From assembly GCF_000471905.2 (NCBI RefSeq), contig NW_006499751.1:4373461-4437460 (forward strand): 64,000 nucleotides of DNA, in the 5' to 3' direction. The notes under the pieces were generated by a model. The model saw only the letters and a program-made list of their open reading frames with translations, was not told where the DNA came from and made no database searches. How positions within the stretch are numbered: position 1 is the first letter of the stretch; every line of letters begins with the position of its first letter. Both the position numbers and the translations under genes were made by a program. The stretch comes from Amborella trichopoda (Eukaryota; Streptophyta; Magnoliopsida; Amborellales; Amborellaceae). Positions 35,774-51,303 of the stretch are shown here, one piece after another.

Positions 35774-38700
35774 GTTAACAACTCATCAAAACACAAATAA
35801 TAAAGTTAAAAAGGGTTGTGATGGGTGTGTTTATCAAAAATATCATTATTATTTGCTAAAAAAAAATTTAATAGATAAATAAACAATAAAGCAAGGGTAA
35901 ATTTGAAATTTTTACAAAAAGTACAAGGGCATTTTGAAACTTAATGTCTCGGAATTTAGTTGTAGAGTGTCGTTGTCGTTTATTTAAATTTCAAGTATAC
36001 CTTTTATGGAGTTGACAAAAGTACAACCTATCTTTTAGTAATATTTAAAAAATTGCCCTTACTTAATGACGTAGATATTACAAAATGTAACTTTTTTAAA
36101 AATATATACTACAAAACTTGTAAATCCACCTTTCACAACTCTCTCTATCTTTAACCTTTGTAATATGATGGGTTGTGATGTTTTGATTATCCCTTAGTGA
36201 TAGGGATTGTCTAGAGTTAACAACCCCTCAAAATACAACAATTAAAGTTATAAGGGGTTGTAATAGGTGTTTTTATCAAAATGATCACTACTTTTTGTTT
36301 TAAAAATTATTTTAATAGGTAACTTAATCATTAAACAAGGGCAAAATTGAAATTTTTACAAAAGTACAATGGCATTCTGAAAATTAGTGTCGTAGAATTT
36401 TGAATGTAGAGTGCCCTTGTCCTTAAGTCAAAATTTCAACTTAATAATGAAGATATCACAAAAAGATACTATTTAATAAAAATAGTCTACAGAATTAGTA
36501 AATCCACCCTTCAAAAAGTTACTATTTAGCCTTTGTAATTTGAAGGGTTGTAAAGTTTAGACTATCCCTTAGTTTTAGGACTTGTCTAGAGTTAACATCC
36601 CCTAAAAATACGAAGGTTAAAGTTAGAAGGGGTTGTGATGGGTGTATTTATCAAAAAGATCATTAGTTTTTGTTTAAGAAATTATTTTAATTGGTAACTG
36701 AACCATTAAGCAAGAGAAAATTTGAAATTTTTACAAAAGTACAGTGACATTTTTGAAATTAGTGTTAGAGTGTTGTTTTCTTTTAGTAAAAATTTCAATA
36801 TTACCCTTTATAGAGATAACAAAAGTACCTCTTGTTTGGCAGTAAAATTTGCAAAATTGCCCATAATAATAAAAATATCACAAAAAGTAATTTTTTTAAA
36901 AAAATAGACAACGAAATTAGTAAATCCACCTTTCACAACTCTCACTATCTTTAACCTTTATAATTTCAAGGGTTGTGAAGTTTAGATTATCCCTTAGAGA
37001 TAGGGTTTGTTTAGAGTTAACAACCACACAAAATACAAAGGTTAAAGTTAGAAGGGGTTGTGATGAGTGTGTTTATCGAAAAGATTAGTACGTTTTGTTT
37101 AAACATTATTTTAATCGACAACTTAACCATTAAGCGCTGACAAATTTGAAATTTTTACAAAAGTACAACGGCATTTTAGAAGTTCGTGTCTTGGAATTTT
37201 ATTAATAGAGTGCTCTTATCTTTTAGTAAAAATTCAATTTTGACCTTTATGGAGGTGACAAAAGTTCTACTTGTCTAGTAATAATATTTGCAAAAGTGCC
37301 CATACATAATGATGAAGATATCATAAAAAGTAATGTTTTTTAAATAATAGACTATAAAATTAGTAAATCCACCCTTCAAAACTACATTATCTTTAACCCT
37401 TGTAATTTGAAGGGTTGTGAAGTTTAGATTATCCCTTAGTGGTAGGGTTTGTCTAGAGTTAACAACTCCTCAAAATACAAAGTTTAAATTTAGAAAGGGG
37501 TCGTGTTGGGTGTGTTTATCAAATAAATCATTACTTTTTGTTTAAAATTTTATTTTAATATGTAAATTAACCAATAAGCAAAGGCGAATTTGAAATATTT
37601 ATAAAAGTATAATGGCATTTTGGAAGTTAGTATCTCGGTATTTTATTTGTAGAGTACCTTTGTCTTTTAGTTAAAATTTCAACTTTACCTTTATTGAAAA
37701 GGCAAAGTACCCCTTGTCATGTCGTAATATTTATAAAATTGTCCTTACTTAATGAGGAAGATATCACAAAGAGGAAGGGAAAATTTGAAATTTTTAAAAA
37801 AGCACAATTACATTTTAGAAGTTAGTGTCCTGGAATTTTAATTGAGAGTGCCCTTGTCGTTTAGTTAAAATTTCAAGTTTACCCTTTATGGAGATGACAA
37901 AAGTACCCCTTGTCTTGTTGTAATATTTACAAAATTACCCTTACATAATGATGAATATACCACAAAATGTAACTTTCTTTTAAAAAATATACTACAAAAT
38001 TAGTAAATCCACCCTTCACAACTCTATATATCTTTAACCTTTATAATTTGAAGGATTGTAAAGTTTAAATTATGCTTTAGCGATAGGGTTTGCCTAGAGT
38101 TAACAACCCCTCAAAATACAAAGGTTAAAGTTAGAAAGGGTTGTGATGGGTGTGTTCATCAAATTGATCATTACTTTTTGTTTAAAAAATTATTTTAAGA
38201 TAAAACGTAACCATGAAGCAAGGTCAAATTTAAACTTTTTACAAAAGTATAATAGTATTTTGGAAGTTCGTGACTTGGAATTTTATCAGAAGATTGCCCT
38301 TGTCTTTTAGTAAAATTTTCAAATTTACCTTTTATTAAGATGACAAAAGTACTCCTTGTCTTGTAGTAATATTTACAAAATTGCACTTAATTAATGATGG
38401 AGATATCCCAAATCGTAACTTTTTTAAAAAAATAGACTACAAAATTAATAAATTCACACTTCACAATTCTCTCTATCTTTAACCTTTGTAATTTGAAGGA
38501 TTGTAAAGTTTATATTATCCCTTAGTAATAGGGTTTGTTTAGAGTTAACAATCCATCAATATACAAAGGTTATAGTTACAAGGGGTTGTCATAGGTGTAT
38601 TAATCAAAATGATCTTTACTTTTTGTTAAAAAAAAAAAAATTAATTGATAACTTAACCATTAAGGAAGGGCAAATTTGAAATTTTTACAAAAGTACAGTG

Positions 38701-40016
38701 GCAATTTGGAAGGTAATATTCTGGAAGTTTATTTGTAGAATACCCTTGTTTCTTCGTAAAAATTTCAACCGTATTCTTTACGAAGATGACAAAAGTACCC
38801 CTTGTCTTGTAGTAATATTTAAAAAATTATTTAATAGGTAACTTAAAATTCACCCTTCACAACTCTCTCGATCTTTGACCTTTGTAATTTGAAGGGTTGT
38901 GAAATTTAGATTATACCTTAGTGATAGGGTTGATCTAGAGTTAACAACCCCTCAAAATACAAAAGTAAATGTTTGAAGGGGTTGTGATGGGTGCTTTTAT
39001 CAAAACGATCATTACTTTTTGTTTAAAAAATTATTTTCATATGTGTGACTTAACCATTAAGCACGAGCAAATTAGAACTTTTAAAAAAAGTGCAATGGCA
39101 TTTTTGAAATTAGTGTCCTGGAATTTTGTTTGCAGAGTGCCCTTGTATTTTATTAAAAAGTTTCAACTTTACCTTTTATGGAGATGACAAAAGTACCCCT
39201 TGACTAGTAGTAATATTTAAAAAATTTTCTTTACTTAATGATGAAGATAACAAAAAAGTAACTTTTTTTAAAAAAAAGACAACAAAATTAGTAAATCCAC
39301 CCTTCACAATTCTCTCTATCTTTAACCTTTTGTAATTTGAAGGGTTGTGAAGTTTACATTATGCCTTTGTGGTAGGGTTTGTCTAGAGTTAACAACCCCT
39401 CAAAATATAAAGGTTAAATTTATATGGGGTCGTGATGGGTGAGTTTATCAAATAGATCATTACTTGTTGTTTAAAATTTTATTTTGATATGTAAATTAAC
39501 CATTAAGCAAAGGTAAATTTGAATTTTTACAAAAGTACAATGGAATTTTTGAAGTTAGTATCCTGGAATTTTATTTGTAGAGCGCTCGTGTCTTTTAGTC
39601 AACTTTACCTTTTATAAAATGGCAAAGTACCCCTTGTCATGTAGTATTATTTACAAAATTGCCTTACTTAATGATGAAGATATTAGAAAGAGTAAGGGCA
39701 AATTTGAAATTTTTACAAAATTATAATTGCGTTTTGAAAGTTAGTATCCTGGAAATTTATTCATAGAGTTCCCTTGTATTTTAGTTAAAATTTCATCTCT
39801 ACCTTTTAAGGAGATGACAAAAGTACCTCTTGTCTTGTAGTAATATTTACAAAATTGCCTACATAATGATGAAGATATCACAAAAAGTAACTTTTTTAAA
39901 AAGAATATAATACAAAATTAGTAAATCCACCATTCACAGCTCTCACTATCTTTAACCTTTGTAATTTGAATGGATGTGAAGTTTATATTATGCCTTACTG
40001 ATAAGGTTTGTTTAGA
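35774..40016. repeat. HOR copy 2
   Basis: C at 35970, E at 36565, A at 37021, B at 37515 with composite junction near 37775. It carries a second B-type composite (start 39445, junction near 39695) after an F-type monomer at 39070, so the copy seems to have gained a duplicated segment. Length about 4.2 kb. Confidence 0.75.
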
Positions 40017-43000
40017 GTTAACAATCCATCAAATTATAAAGGTTAAAGTTCGAAGGGGTTGAGTAGGATGTGTTTATCAAAAAGATCATTACTTTTTACT
40101 TTAAAAAAAATTTTAATCGGAAACTTAACCAAAAGTAAGGGCAAAGTTTTAAATTTTTACAAAAGTACTAGAGCAATTTGGAAGTTCGCATCCTGGAATT
40201 TTATTTATAGAGTATCGTTGCCTTGATTTAAAATTTTAAGTATACCCTTTATGGAGATAACAAAAGTACAACTTGTATTGTTGTAATATTTACAAAATTG
40301 CCCATACTTAGTGACGAAGAAATCACAAAAATAACTTTTTTTAAAAAATAAACTATAAAATTAGTAAATCCAGCTTTCAGAACTCTCTCTATCACCTTTG
40401 TATTTTGAAGAGTTGTGAAGTTTAGATTATCCCTTAGTGATAGGGTTTGTCTATAGTTAACAACCCCTCAAAATACAAAGGTTAAAGTTAGAAGGGGTTG
40501 TGATGGGTGTGTTTATCAAAAAGATCATTACCTTTTTTTAAAAAAAACTTTTTAATCGGAAATTTAACTATAAAGCAAGGGAAAAATTTTAAATTTTTAC
40601 ATAAGTACTAGAGCATTTTGGAAGTTAGTGTCCTGAAATTTTATTTGTGGAGTGTCGTTGTCTTTTATTTAAAATTTCAAGTGTACCCTTTATGGATATG
40701 ACAAAAGTACAACTTGTCTTGTAGTAATATTTAAAAAATTGCCCTTATTTAGTGCGAAGAAATCACAAAAAATAACTTTTTAAAAAAAAAAGAAGACAAA
40801 ATTAATAAATCCACTTTTCACGACTCTCTCAATCTTTAACCTTTGTAATTTGAAGGGTTGTGAAGTTTTTATTATCCCTTAGTGATTAGGATTGCCTAGA
40901 GTTAACAACCCCTCAAAATACAAAGGTTAAAGTTTGAAGGGGTTGTGATGGGTGTATTTATCAAAATGTTCACTACTTCTTGTTTAAAAAATTATTTTAA
41001 TAGGTAACTTAATTATTAAGCAAGTGCAAATTTGAAATTTTTACAGAAGTACAATGGAATTTTAGAAGTTACTGTCCCGGAGTTTTATTTGTAGAGTGCT
41101 CTTTTCCTATAGTAAAATTTCAACTTTACCTTTTATGGAGAAGACAATAGTATCGCATCTCTTGTAACACTATTTATAAAATTGCCCATATCTAATGATG
41201 AAGATATCACAAAAAGTTACTATTTTAAAAAAAAATAGACTATAAAATGATTAAATTCACCATTCACAGCTCTCTTCATCTTTAACCTTTGTAATTTGAA
41301 GGGTTGTAAAGTTTAGATTATCCCTTAGTTTTAGGATTTGTCTAGAATTAACATCTCCTCAAAATACAAAGGTTAAAGTTAAATGGGGTTGTAATGGACG
41401 TGTTTATAAAAAATTCATTAGTTTTTGTTTAAAAAATTATTTTACTAAGTACTTGAACCAATAAGTAAGGGCAAATTTGAAATTTTTACAAAAGTACATT
41501 GGCATTTTTGAAATTAGTGTCATGGAGTTTAATTTGTAGAGTGTCGTTTTCTTTTAGTTAGAATTTCAAAAGTACCCACTTGACTGGTAGTAATAATTAC
41601 AAAATTCCCCTTAATGATGAAAATATCACAAAAAGTAACTTTTTTAATAAAATCGACTACAAAATTAGTAAATCCAATATTCACAACTCTCACTAACATT
41701 AACCTTTGTAATTTCAAGAGTTGTGAAGTTTAGGTTATCCCTTAGAGATAGGGTTTGTCTAGAGTAAACAACCACACAAAATACAAAGGTTAAAGTTATA
41801 AGGAATTGTGATGGTGTGTTTATCAAAAAGATCATTATTTTTTGTATAAATATTATTTTAACAAGTTACTTAACCATTAACTGAGGACAAATTTGAAATT
41901 TTTACAATAGTCAACGGCATTTTGGAAGTTAGTGTCCTGGATGTTTATTTATCGAGTGTCCTTGTCTTTTAGTAAAAATTTCAACTTTACCCTTTATGGA
42001 GATGACAAAAGTTCTCCTTGTCTAATAGTAATATTTACAAAATTGCCCATACATAATGATGAAGATTTCAAAAAAAGTAACGTTTTTTATAAAATAGATT
42101 TTAAAATTAGTAAATCCACCATTCACAACTTTCTCTACCTTTAACCCTTGTAATTTGAAGGGTTGTGATGTTTAGATTATCCCTTAGTGGTAGGGTTTGT
42201 CTAGAGTTAACTACCCCTCAAAATATAAAGTTTAAATTTAGAAAGGGTCGTGAAGGGTGTGTTTATCAAATAGATCATTACTTGTTGTTTAAAAATTTAT
42301 TTCAATATGTAACTTAACCAATAAGAAAAGACATATTTTAATTTTTTACAAAAGTACAATAGTATTTTAGAAGTTAATATACTGGATTTTTATTTGTAGA
42401 GTACCCTTGTCTTTTAGCTAAAATTTCAACTTTACCCTTTATGAAATGGCGAAGTACTCCTTGTCATGTAGTATTATTTACAGAATTGCGCTTACTTAAT
42501 GATAGAGATATCACAAAGAGTAAGGGTAAATTTGAAACTTTTATAAAAGTACAATTGCATTTTGGAAGTTAGTGTCACGGATTTTTATTTGTAGAGTTCC
42601 ATTATTTTTAGTAAAAATTTCAAGTTTATCTTTTATGGAGATGACAAAAGTACCGCATGTCTTGTAGTAATATTTACAAAATTTCCCTTACATGATAATG
42701 AAGATATCACAAACAGTAACTTTTTAAAAAAATATAGAATACAAAATTAGTAAATCTACCCTTCACAACTCTATCTATCTTTAACTCTTGTAATTTGAAG
42801 GGTTGTGAAGTTTAGATTATCCCTTAGTGGTAGGGTTTGTCTAGAGTTAACAACCTCGCAAACTATAAAGTTTAAATTTAGAAGGGTTTGTGATGGGTGT
42901 GTTTATCAAATTGATCATTACTTGTTGTTTAAAAATTTATTTTAATATGTAACTTAACTATTAAGCAAAAGCAAATTTGCATTATTTACAAAAGTACAAT

Positions 43001-44613
43001 GGCATTTTGGAAGTTAATATGTTGGAATTTTATTCGTAGAGTACCCTTGTCTTTTAGTTAATATTTCAATTTTACCCTTTATGAAATGGCAAAATACAAT
43101 TATTTACAAAATTTCTCTTACATAATGATGAAGATATCACAAAAAGTAACTTTTAAATAAAAATAGAATACAACATTCTACACTTCACAACTCTCTCTAT
43201 CTTTCACCTTTGTAATTTGAAGGGTTGTAAAGTTTAGATTATGCCCTACTGATAGGGTTTGTCTAGAGTTAACAACACATCAAAATATAAAAGTTTAAAG
43301 TCAAAAGGGGTTGTGATGGGTGTGTTTATTAAAAAGATCATTGTTTTTTGTTTAAAAAATTATTTTAAGAGATAACTTAAGCATTAAGCAAGGGCAAATT
43401 TAAAACTTTTTCATAAGTACAATAGCATTTTAGAAGTTAGTGTCCTGGAATTTTATTAGTATATTGCTCTTGTCTTTTAGTAAAAATATCAATTTTACCC
43501 TTTATGGATAAGACAAAAGTACTCAATATCTTGTAGTAATATTTACAAAATTACTCTTACTTAATGATGAAGATATCAAAAAAAAGTAACTTTTTTAAAA
43601 AAATAAACAACAAAATTAGTAAAGCCACCCTTCACTATTCTCTCAATTTTTAACCTTTGTAATATGAAGGGCAGCAAAATTTAGATTATCTCTATGTGAT
43701 ATGGTTTGTCTAGAGTTAATAACCCCTCAAAATACAAAGGTTAAAGTTAGAAGGGGTTACGATGGGTGTGTTTATCAAAAAGATCATTATTTTTTATTCA
43801 AAAAATTATTTTAATAGGTAACTTAATTACTAAGCACAGAAAAATTAGAACCTTTTGAAAACGTACAATGGCATTTTTCCAATTAGTGTCTTGAAATTTT
43901 GTTTATAGAGTGCCCTTATCTTTTAGTAAAAATTTCGACTTTGCCCTTTATGGAGATGACAAAAGTACCCATTGACTTGTTGTAATATTTACAAAATTTC
44001 CCTTACATAATGATGAAGGTAATACAAAAGTAAATTTTAAAAAGAAAATAAATAAAAAATTACAAAATTAGTAAATCTAACCTTCACAATTCTCACTATC
44101 TTTAACCTTTGTAATTTGAAGGGTTGTGAAGTTTAGATTATCCTTTAGTGCTAGGGTTTGTCTAGAGTTAACGACCCCTCGAAATACAAAGGTTAAAGTT
44201 ATAAAGGGTTGTGATAGGTGTGTTTATCAAATCAATCATTACTTTTTGTTTAAAAAATTATTTTAATAGGTAACATAAACATTAAGAAATGGCGAATTAG
44301 AACTTTTTAAAAAAGTACAATGGCTTTTTTGAAATTAGCGTCTTGGAATTTTGTTTGTAGAGTGCCCTTGTGTTTTAATAAAAATTTCAACTTTACCTTT
44401 TATACAAATGATAAAAGTACCCCTTGTCTTTGTAATAATATTTACAAAATTTTCCACAATTAATGATGAAGATAACACAAAAAGCAACTTTTTTTTACAA
44501 AAAAAAATAGCAAAGTTAGCTAATCCACCTTTCACAACTCTCTCCATCTTTAACCTTTGTAATTTGAAGGGTTGTGAAGTTTAGATTATCCCTTAATGAT
44601 AGGGTTTGTCGAG
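40017..44613. repeat. HOR copy 3
   Basis: Has two successive C-type monomers (landmarks 40210 and 40650), E at 41330, A at 41771 and B at 42260 with composite junction near 42518. A B-like monomer starting at 42905 follows but has lost its middle. Two F-type monomers (43845 and 44295) close it. Length about 4.6 kb. Confidence 0.75.
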
Positions 44614-47600
44614 TTAACAACCCCTCAAAATACAAAGGTTAAAGTTAGAAGGGGTTGTGATTGGTGTGTTTATCAAAAAATTCATTACTTTTGCTCAAAT
44701 TTTTTTTTAAATCGGTAACTTAACCACAATGCAATAGCAAATTTTTTAATTTTTACAAAAGTACAACAGCATTTTGGTAGTTAGTGTCTTGAAATTTTAT
44801 TTGTAAATTATTGTTGTCTTTTATTTAAAATTTCAAGTATACCCTTTATGGAGATGACAAAAGTACAACTTGTCTTGTAGTAGTATTTACAAAATTGCCT
44901 TTACTTAATGGCGAAGATATCACAAAAAGTAACTTTTTTTTAAAAAATAAAACACAAAATTAGTAAATCCACCTTTTACAACTCTCTCTATCTTTAACGT
45001 TTGTAATTTGAAGGGTTGTGAGGTTTTGATTATCCCTTAGTGATAGGGATTGTCTAGACTTAACAACCCCTCAAAATACAAAGGTTAAAGTTAGTAGGGG
45101 TTGTGATGGGTATGTATATCAAAATGATCACTACTTTTTGTTTAAAAATTTATTTTAATAGGTAATTTAAACAATTTAAACTTAATCATTAAGAAAGAGC
45201 AAATTTGTTATTTTTACAAAAGTACAATAGCATTTTGGAAGTTAGTATCCTGGAATTTAATTTGTTGAGAGTGCCCTTGTCCTTTAGTAAAAATTTCAAC
45301 TTGACTTTTTATGAAGACGACAAAAGTATCCCTTCTCTTGTAGTAATATTTACAAAATTACCCTTACCTAATGCTGAAAATATCACAAAAAGTTACTATT
45401 TTAAATAAATAGACTACAAAAATAGTAAGTCCACCCTTCACAACTCTCTATATCTTTAACCTTTTTAATTTGAAGGATTGTAAACTTTACATTATCCCGT
45501 AGTTTTAGGATATTTCTAAAGTTAACGTCCTCTCAAAATACAAAGGTTAAAGTTAGAAGGGTTTGTAATGGGGGACTTTATAAAAAGATAACTAGTTTTT
45601 GTTTAAAAAATTATTTTAATAGGTAACTGAATCATTAAGCAGGGGCAAATTTGAAATATTTAGAAAAGAACAATGGCATTTTTTAAGTAAGTGTCCTGGA
45701 ATTTTAATTGTAGAGTGTCTTTTTTATTTAGTAAAAATTTCAATTTTACCCTTTATGGAAAAGACAAAAGTACTCCTTAACTATTAGTAATATTTAAAAA
45801 ATTGCCTTTAATGATGAAAATACCACAAATAGTAACTTTTTAAGAAAATAGACCACAAAATTAGTAAATCCATCTTTCACACCTCTCACTAACTTTAAAA
45901 TAGACTATAAAATTAGTAAATATACCCTTCACCACTCTCTCTTTCTTTCACCTTTGTAATATGAAAGGTTGTGAAGTTTAGATTATCCCTTAGTGCTAGG
46001 GTTTGTTTATAGTTAACAACCCCTCTAAATATTAAGGTTAAATTTAGAAGGGGTCATGATGGATGTGTTTATCAAATAGATCATTATTTATTGTTTAAAA
46101 ATTTATTTTAAAAGGTAACTTAACCATTAAACAAAGACAAATATGAATTTTTTATAAAAGTACAATGGAATTTTGAAAGTTAGTATCTTGAAATTTTATT
46201 TTTAAAATGCCCTTGTCTTTTAGTTAAAATTTCAACCTTACCCTTTATGAAATGAAAAAATACCCCTTGTCATGAAGTATTATTTACAAAATTGGCCAAA
46301 CTTAAAGATGAAGATATCATATAGAGTAAGGGAAAATTTGAAATTTTTATTAAAGTACAATTGCATTTTGGAAGTTAGTGTCCTGAAATTGCATTTGTAG
46401 AGTTCCCTTGTCTTCTAGTAAAAATTTCAACTTTACCCTTTATGGAGATGACGAAAGTACCCCCTGTCTTATAGCAATATTTAAAAAATTGCCCTTACAT
46501 AATGATGAAGATATCACAAAAAGTAACTTTTTTTAAAAAAAATAGAATGTAAATTTTTTAAATACACCTTTGTAATTTGCAGCATTGTGAAGTTTAGATT
46601 ATGCCCTAGAGATAGGGTTTGTTTAGATTTAACAACCCCACAAAATATAAAGGTTAAAGTTAGAAGGGGTTGTGATGGGTGTGTTTCTCAAAAAGATCCG
46701 TACTTTTTGTTTAAAAAATTATTTTAAGAGGTAACTTAAGCATTAAACAAGGTCAAATTTAAACTTTTTACAAAAGTACGATAGCATTTTGAAAAAAAGT
46801 GTCCTGGAATTTTATCAGTAGATTGTCTGTCTTTTAGTAAAAATTTCAATTTTACCGTTTATGGAGAAGACAAAAGTACTCAATATCTAGTAGTAATATT
46901 TACAAAATTGCTCGTACTTAATGATAAAGATTTAAAAAAACGTAACTTCTTTTAAAAAATAGACTATAAAACTAGTAAATCCACACTTCACAATTCTCTC
47001 AATATTTAACCTTTGTAATATGAAGAGTTGCAAAATTTAGATTATCCCTAAATGATATGGTTTGTCTAGAGTTAACAACCCCTCAAAATATAAAGGTTAA
47101 AGTTAAAAGGGGTTGTGATGGGTGTATTTATCAAAAAGTTCATTACTTTTATTTCAAAAAATTATTTTAATAGGTAATTTAATTATTAAGCCCAATAAAA
47201 TTAGAACTTTTTAAAAAAATACAATTGCATTTTTTAAATTAGAGTCCCTGAATTTTGTTTATAGAGTGCCCTTACATAAAAATTTCAACTTTACCCTTTA
47301 TGGAAATGATAAAAGTACCCCTTGACTTGTTGTAATATTTACAAAAGTTCCCTTACTTAATAATGAAGGTATAACAAAAAGTACTTTTTATTTAGAAAAA
47401 AGACATGCGTAACTTAACTATTAAGCACGAGTAAATTAGAACTTTTTTAAAAAGTACAATGACATTTTTTAAATTAGCTACCTGGAATTTTCTTTGTAGA
47501 GTGCCCTTGTCTTTTAATAAAAATTTCAACTTTATCTTTTATGGAGATGACAAAAATACCCCTTGTCTTGTAGTAAGATTTACAATATTGTCCATACTTA

Positions 47601-47752
47601 ATGATGAAGATAACACAAAAAGTAACTTTTTTTAAAAAAAAAAGACTGCAAAATTAGTAAATCCAAACTTCACAATTTTCTCCATCTTTAACCTTTATAA
47701 TTTGAAGGGTTGTGAAGTTTAGATTATCCCTTAGTGATAGGGTTTGTTTAGA
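44614..47752. repeat. HOR copy 4
   Basis: C at 44810 and E at 45500. The A monomer is truncated near 45895, where two monomers are fused. B starts at 46070 with composite junction near 46325. Two F-type landmarks (47200 and 47430) are only 230 bp apart, so one F monomer is partial. About 3.1 kb, one of the shortest copies. Confidence 0.75.
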
Positions 47753-50700
47753 GTTAACAAACCCTCAAAATACAAAGGTTAAAGTTAGAAGTGGTTGTGT
47801 TGGGTGTGTTTATCAAAAAGATCATTATTTTTTGCTTAAATTTTTTTTTTTATCGGTAACTTAATCATAAAGCAATGGCAAATTTTTACAAATGTACGAG
47901 GGCATTTTGAAAGTTAGTGTCCTTGAATTTTTTTTGAAGAGTGTCGTTTTCATTTATTTAAAATTTCAAGTATACCTTTTATGGAGATGACAAAACCACT
48001 TGTTATGTGGTAGTATTTACAAAATTTCCTTTACTTAATGACGAAGATTTTACAAAAAGTAACTTTTGTTAAAAAATAGACTACAAAATTATTAAATCAA
48101 CCTTTCACCAATCTCTCTATCTTAGTGATAGGGATTATGAAGTTTTGATTATCCGTTAGTGATAGGGATTGTCTAGACTTAACAACCCCTCAAAATACAA
48201 AAGTTAAAGTTAGTAGGGGTTGTTATGAGTGTGTCCTTAAATTTTATTTGTAAAGTGCCCTTGTCCTTTAGTAAAAATTTCAACTTGACCTTTTATGGAG
48301 ATGACAAAAGTATCCCTTCTCTTTTAGTAATATTTACAAAATTGCCTTTACCTAATGACGAAGATATCACAAAAAGTAACTTCTTTTTAAAAAATAGACA
48401 ACAAAATTAGTAAATCTACCCTTCACAACTTTCTCTATCTTTAACCTTTATAATTTGAAGGGTTGTAAACTTCAGATTATCCCTTAGTTTTAGGATTTGT
48501 CTATAGTTAACGTCCTCTCAAAATACAAAGGTTAAAGTTAGAAGGGGTTGTAATGGGTGTGTTTATCAAAAAGATCGTTCGTTTTTGTTTAAAAAATTAT
48601 TTTAATAAGTAGCTGAACTATTCAGCAAGCGAAAATTTGAGATTTTTAGAAAAATACAATGGCATTTTTAAAATTAGTGTTCTAGAATTTTAATTGTAGA
48701 GTAGCCTTTTCTTTTAGAAAAAATTTAATTTTACCCTTTATGGAGATGACAAAAGTACCCCTTGACTGGTAGTAATATTTACAATACTGCCTTTAATGAT
48801 GAAAATATCACAAAAAGTAAGTTCTTAAGAAAGTAGACTACAAAATTAGTAAATTGTCCAATAGAGATAGGGTTTGTGTCGAGTTAACAACCACACAAAA
48901 TACAAAGGTTAAAGTTATAAGGGATTGTGATGGGTGCGTTTATCAAAAAGATCATTAATTTTAGCTTAAAAATTATTTTAACAGGTAACTTTCCCATTAA
49001 GCGAGGACATTTTTTATTTTTTACTAAAGTACTACTGCATTTTCGAAGTCAGTGTCCTGAAACTTTATTTTTAGAGTGCCCTTATCTTTTAGTAAAAATT
49101 TCAACTTTACCCTATATGGAGATGACAAAAGTTCCCCTTGCCTAGTAGTAATATTTACAAAATTGCCCATACGTAATGATGAAGATTTCATAAAAAAGTA
49201 ACGTTTTTTAAAAAAATAAACTATAAAAGTACTACATCCACTCTTCACCATTCTCTTTATCTTTCACCCTTGTAATATGAAAGGTTGTGAAGTTTAGATT
49301 ATCCCTTAGTGGTAGGGTTTGCCTAGAGTTAATAACCCCACTAAATATAAACGTTAAATTTAGAAGGGGTCGTGATGGGTATCCTTATCAAATAGATCAT
49401 TACTTCTTGTTTTAAAATTTATTTTAATATGTAACTTAACCATTAAGCAAAGACAAATTTGTAGTTTTTTACACAAGTACACTGGCATTCTGGAAGTTAG
49501 TATCCTGGAATTTTATTTGTAGAGTATCGATGTCTTTTAGTTAAAATTTCAACCTTACCCTTTATGAAATGACAAGGTACCACGTGTCATGTAGTATTAT
49601 TTACAAAATTGCCCAAACTTCAAGATGAAAATATCACAAAGAGTAAGGGCAAATTTGAAATTTTTAGTAAAGTACAATTAGATTTTGGAAGTTGGTCTCC
49701 TAGAATTTAATTTGTAGAGTTCTCTTGTCTTTTCGTAAAAATTTCAACTTTACCTTTTATAGAGAAGACAAAAGTACCCATTATCTTGTAGTAATATTTA
49801 CAGAATTGCCCTTACATAAAGATGAAGATACCATAAAAAGTAACTTTTTTTAGACAAATAGTCTACAAAATTAGTAAATACATCATTCATAAATCTATAT
49901 ATCTTTAACCTTTATAATTCGAAAGGTTGTGAAGTTTAAATTTTGCCCTAGTGATAGGGTTGTCTAGAGTTAAGAAACCCTCCAAATATAAAGCTTAAAG
50001 TTAGATGGAGTTGTGATGGGTGTGTTTATCAAAAAGACCATTACTTTTTGTTTAAAAAATAATTTTAAGAGGTAACTTAACCATTAAGCAATGTCAAATT
50101 TAAAATTTTTACAAAAGTACGATAGCTTTTTGGAAGTTAGTGTCCTGAAATTTTATCAGTAGATTGCTCTTGTCTTTTAGTAAAAATTTCAATTTTACCC
50201 TTTATAGAGATGACAAAAATACTCATAATCTTGTTGTAATATTTACAAAATTGCTCTTACTTAATAATGAAGATATAAAAAAAAGTAACTATTTTTAAAA
50301 AATAAACTATAAAATTATTAAATCTACTCTTCACAATTCTTTCATTCTTTAACCTTTGTAATATGAAGGTTTGCAAAATTTAGATTATCCCTTAGTGATA
50401 AGGTTTGTCTAGAGTTAACAACCCCTTAAAATATAAAGGTTAAAGTTAGAAAGGGTTGTGAAGGGTGCGTTTATCAAAAATATCATTACGTTTTGTTTAA
50501 AACAATATTTTAATATATAACTTAATCATTAAGCATGGGAAAATTAGAACTTTTTAAAAAAGTACAATGCCATTTTTTAATTTAATATCCTGGAATTTTG
50601 TTGGTAGAGTGCTTTTGCCTTTTGGTAAAAATTTCAACTTTACCCTTTATGGAGATTTAAAAGTATCCCTTGACTTGTAGTAATATTTACAAAATTCCCT

Positions 50701-51303
50701 TTACTTAATGATGAAGATAACACAAAAAGTTACTTTTAAAAAAAAAAAAACTACTAAATTAGTAGATCCACCCTTCACAATTCTATCTATCTTTAACCTT
50801 TGTAATTTGAAGGGTTGTGAAGTTTAGATTATGCCTTAGTGATATAGGGTTTGTCTAGAGTCAACAACCTTTCAAAATACAAAGGTTAAAGTTAAAAGAG
50901 GTTGTGATAGTTGTGTTTATCAGAAAGATCATTATTTTTTGTTTAAAAAATTATTTTAATAAGTAACCTAACCATTAAGCACGGGCAAATTAGAACTTTT
51001 TAGAAAAGTACAATAGCAACTTAGAAATTACCTTCCTGGAATTTTGTTTGTAGAGTGCCCTTGTCTTCTTTAAAAAAATCTCAACTTTACCCTTTACGGA
51101 GGTGACTAAAGTACCCCTTGTCTTGTAGTAATATTTACAAAAGTTTCCTAACTCAATGATGAAGATAACACAAAAAGTAACAGTTTTTTAAAAAAAGACT
51201 GTAAAATTAATAAATCCACCCTTTACAATTCTCACCATCTTTAACCTTTGTAATTTGAAGAGTTGTGGCGTTTAGATTATCCCTTAGTGATAGGGTTTGA
51301 CTA
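47753..51303. repeat. HOR copy 5
   Basis: C at 47943, E at 48481, A at 48891, B at 49385 with composite junction near 49648, F at 50545 and 50990. The D monomer is shortened near 48110-48240. Length about 3.6 kb. Confidence 0.75.
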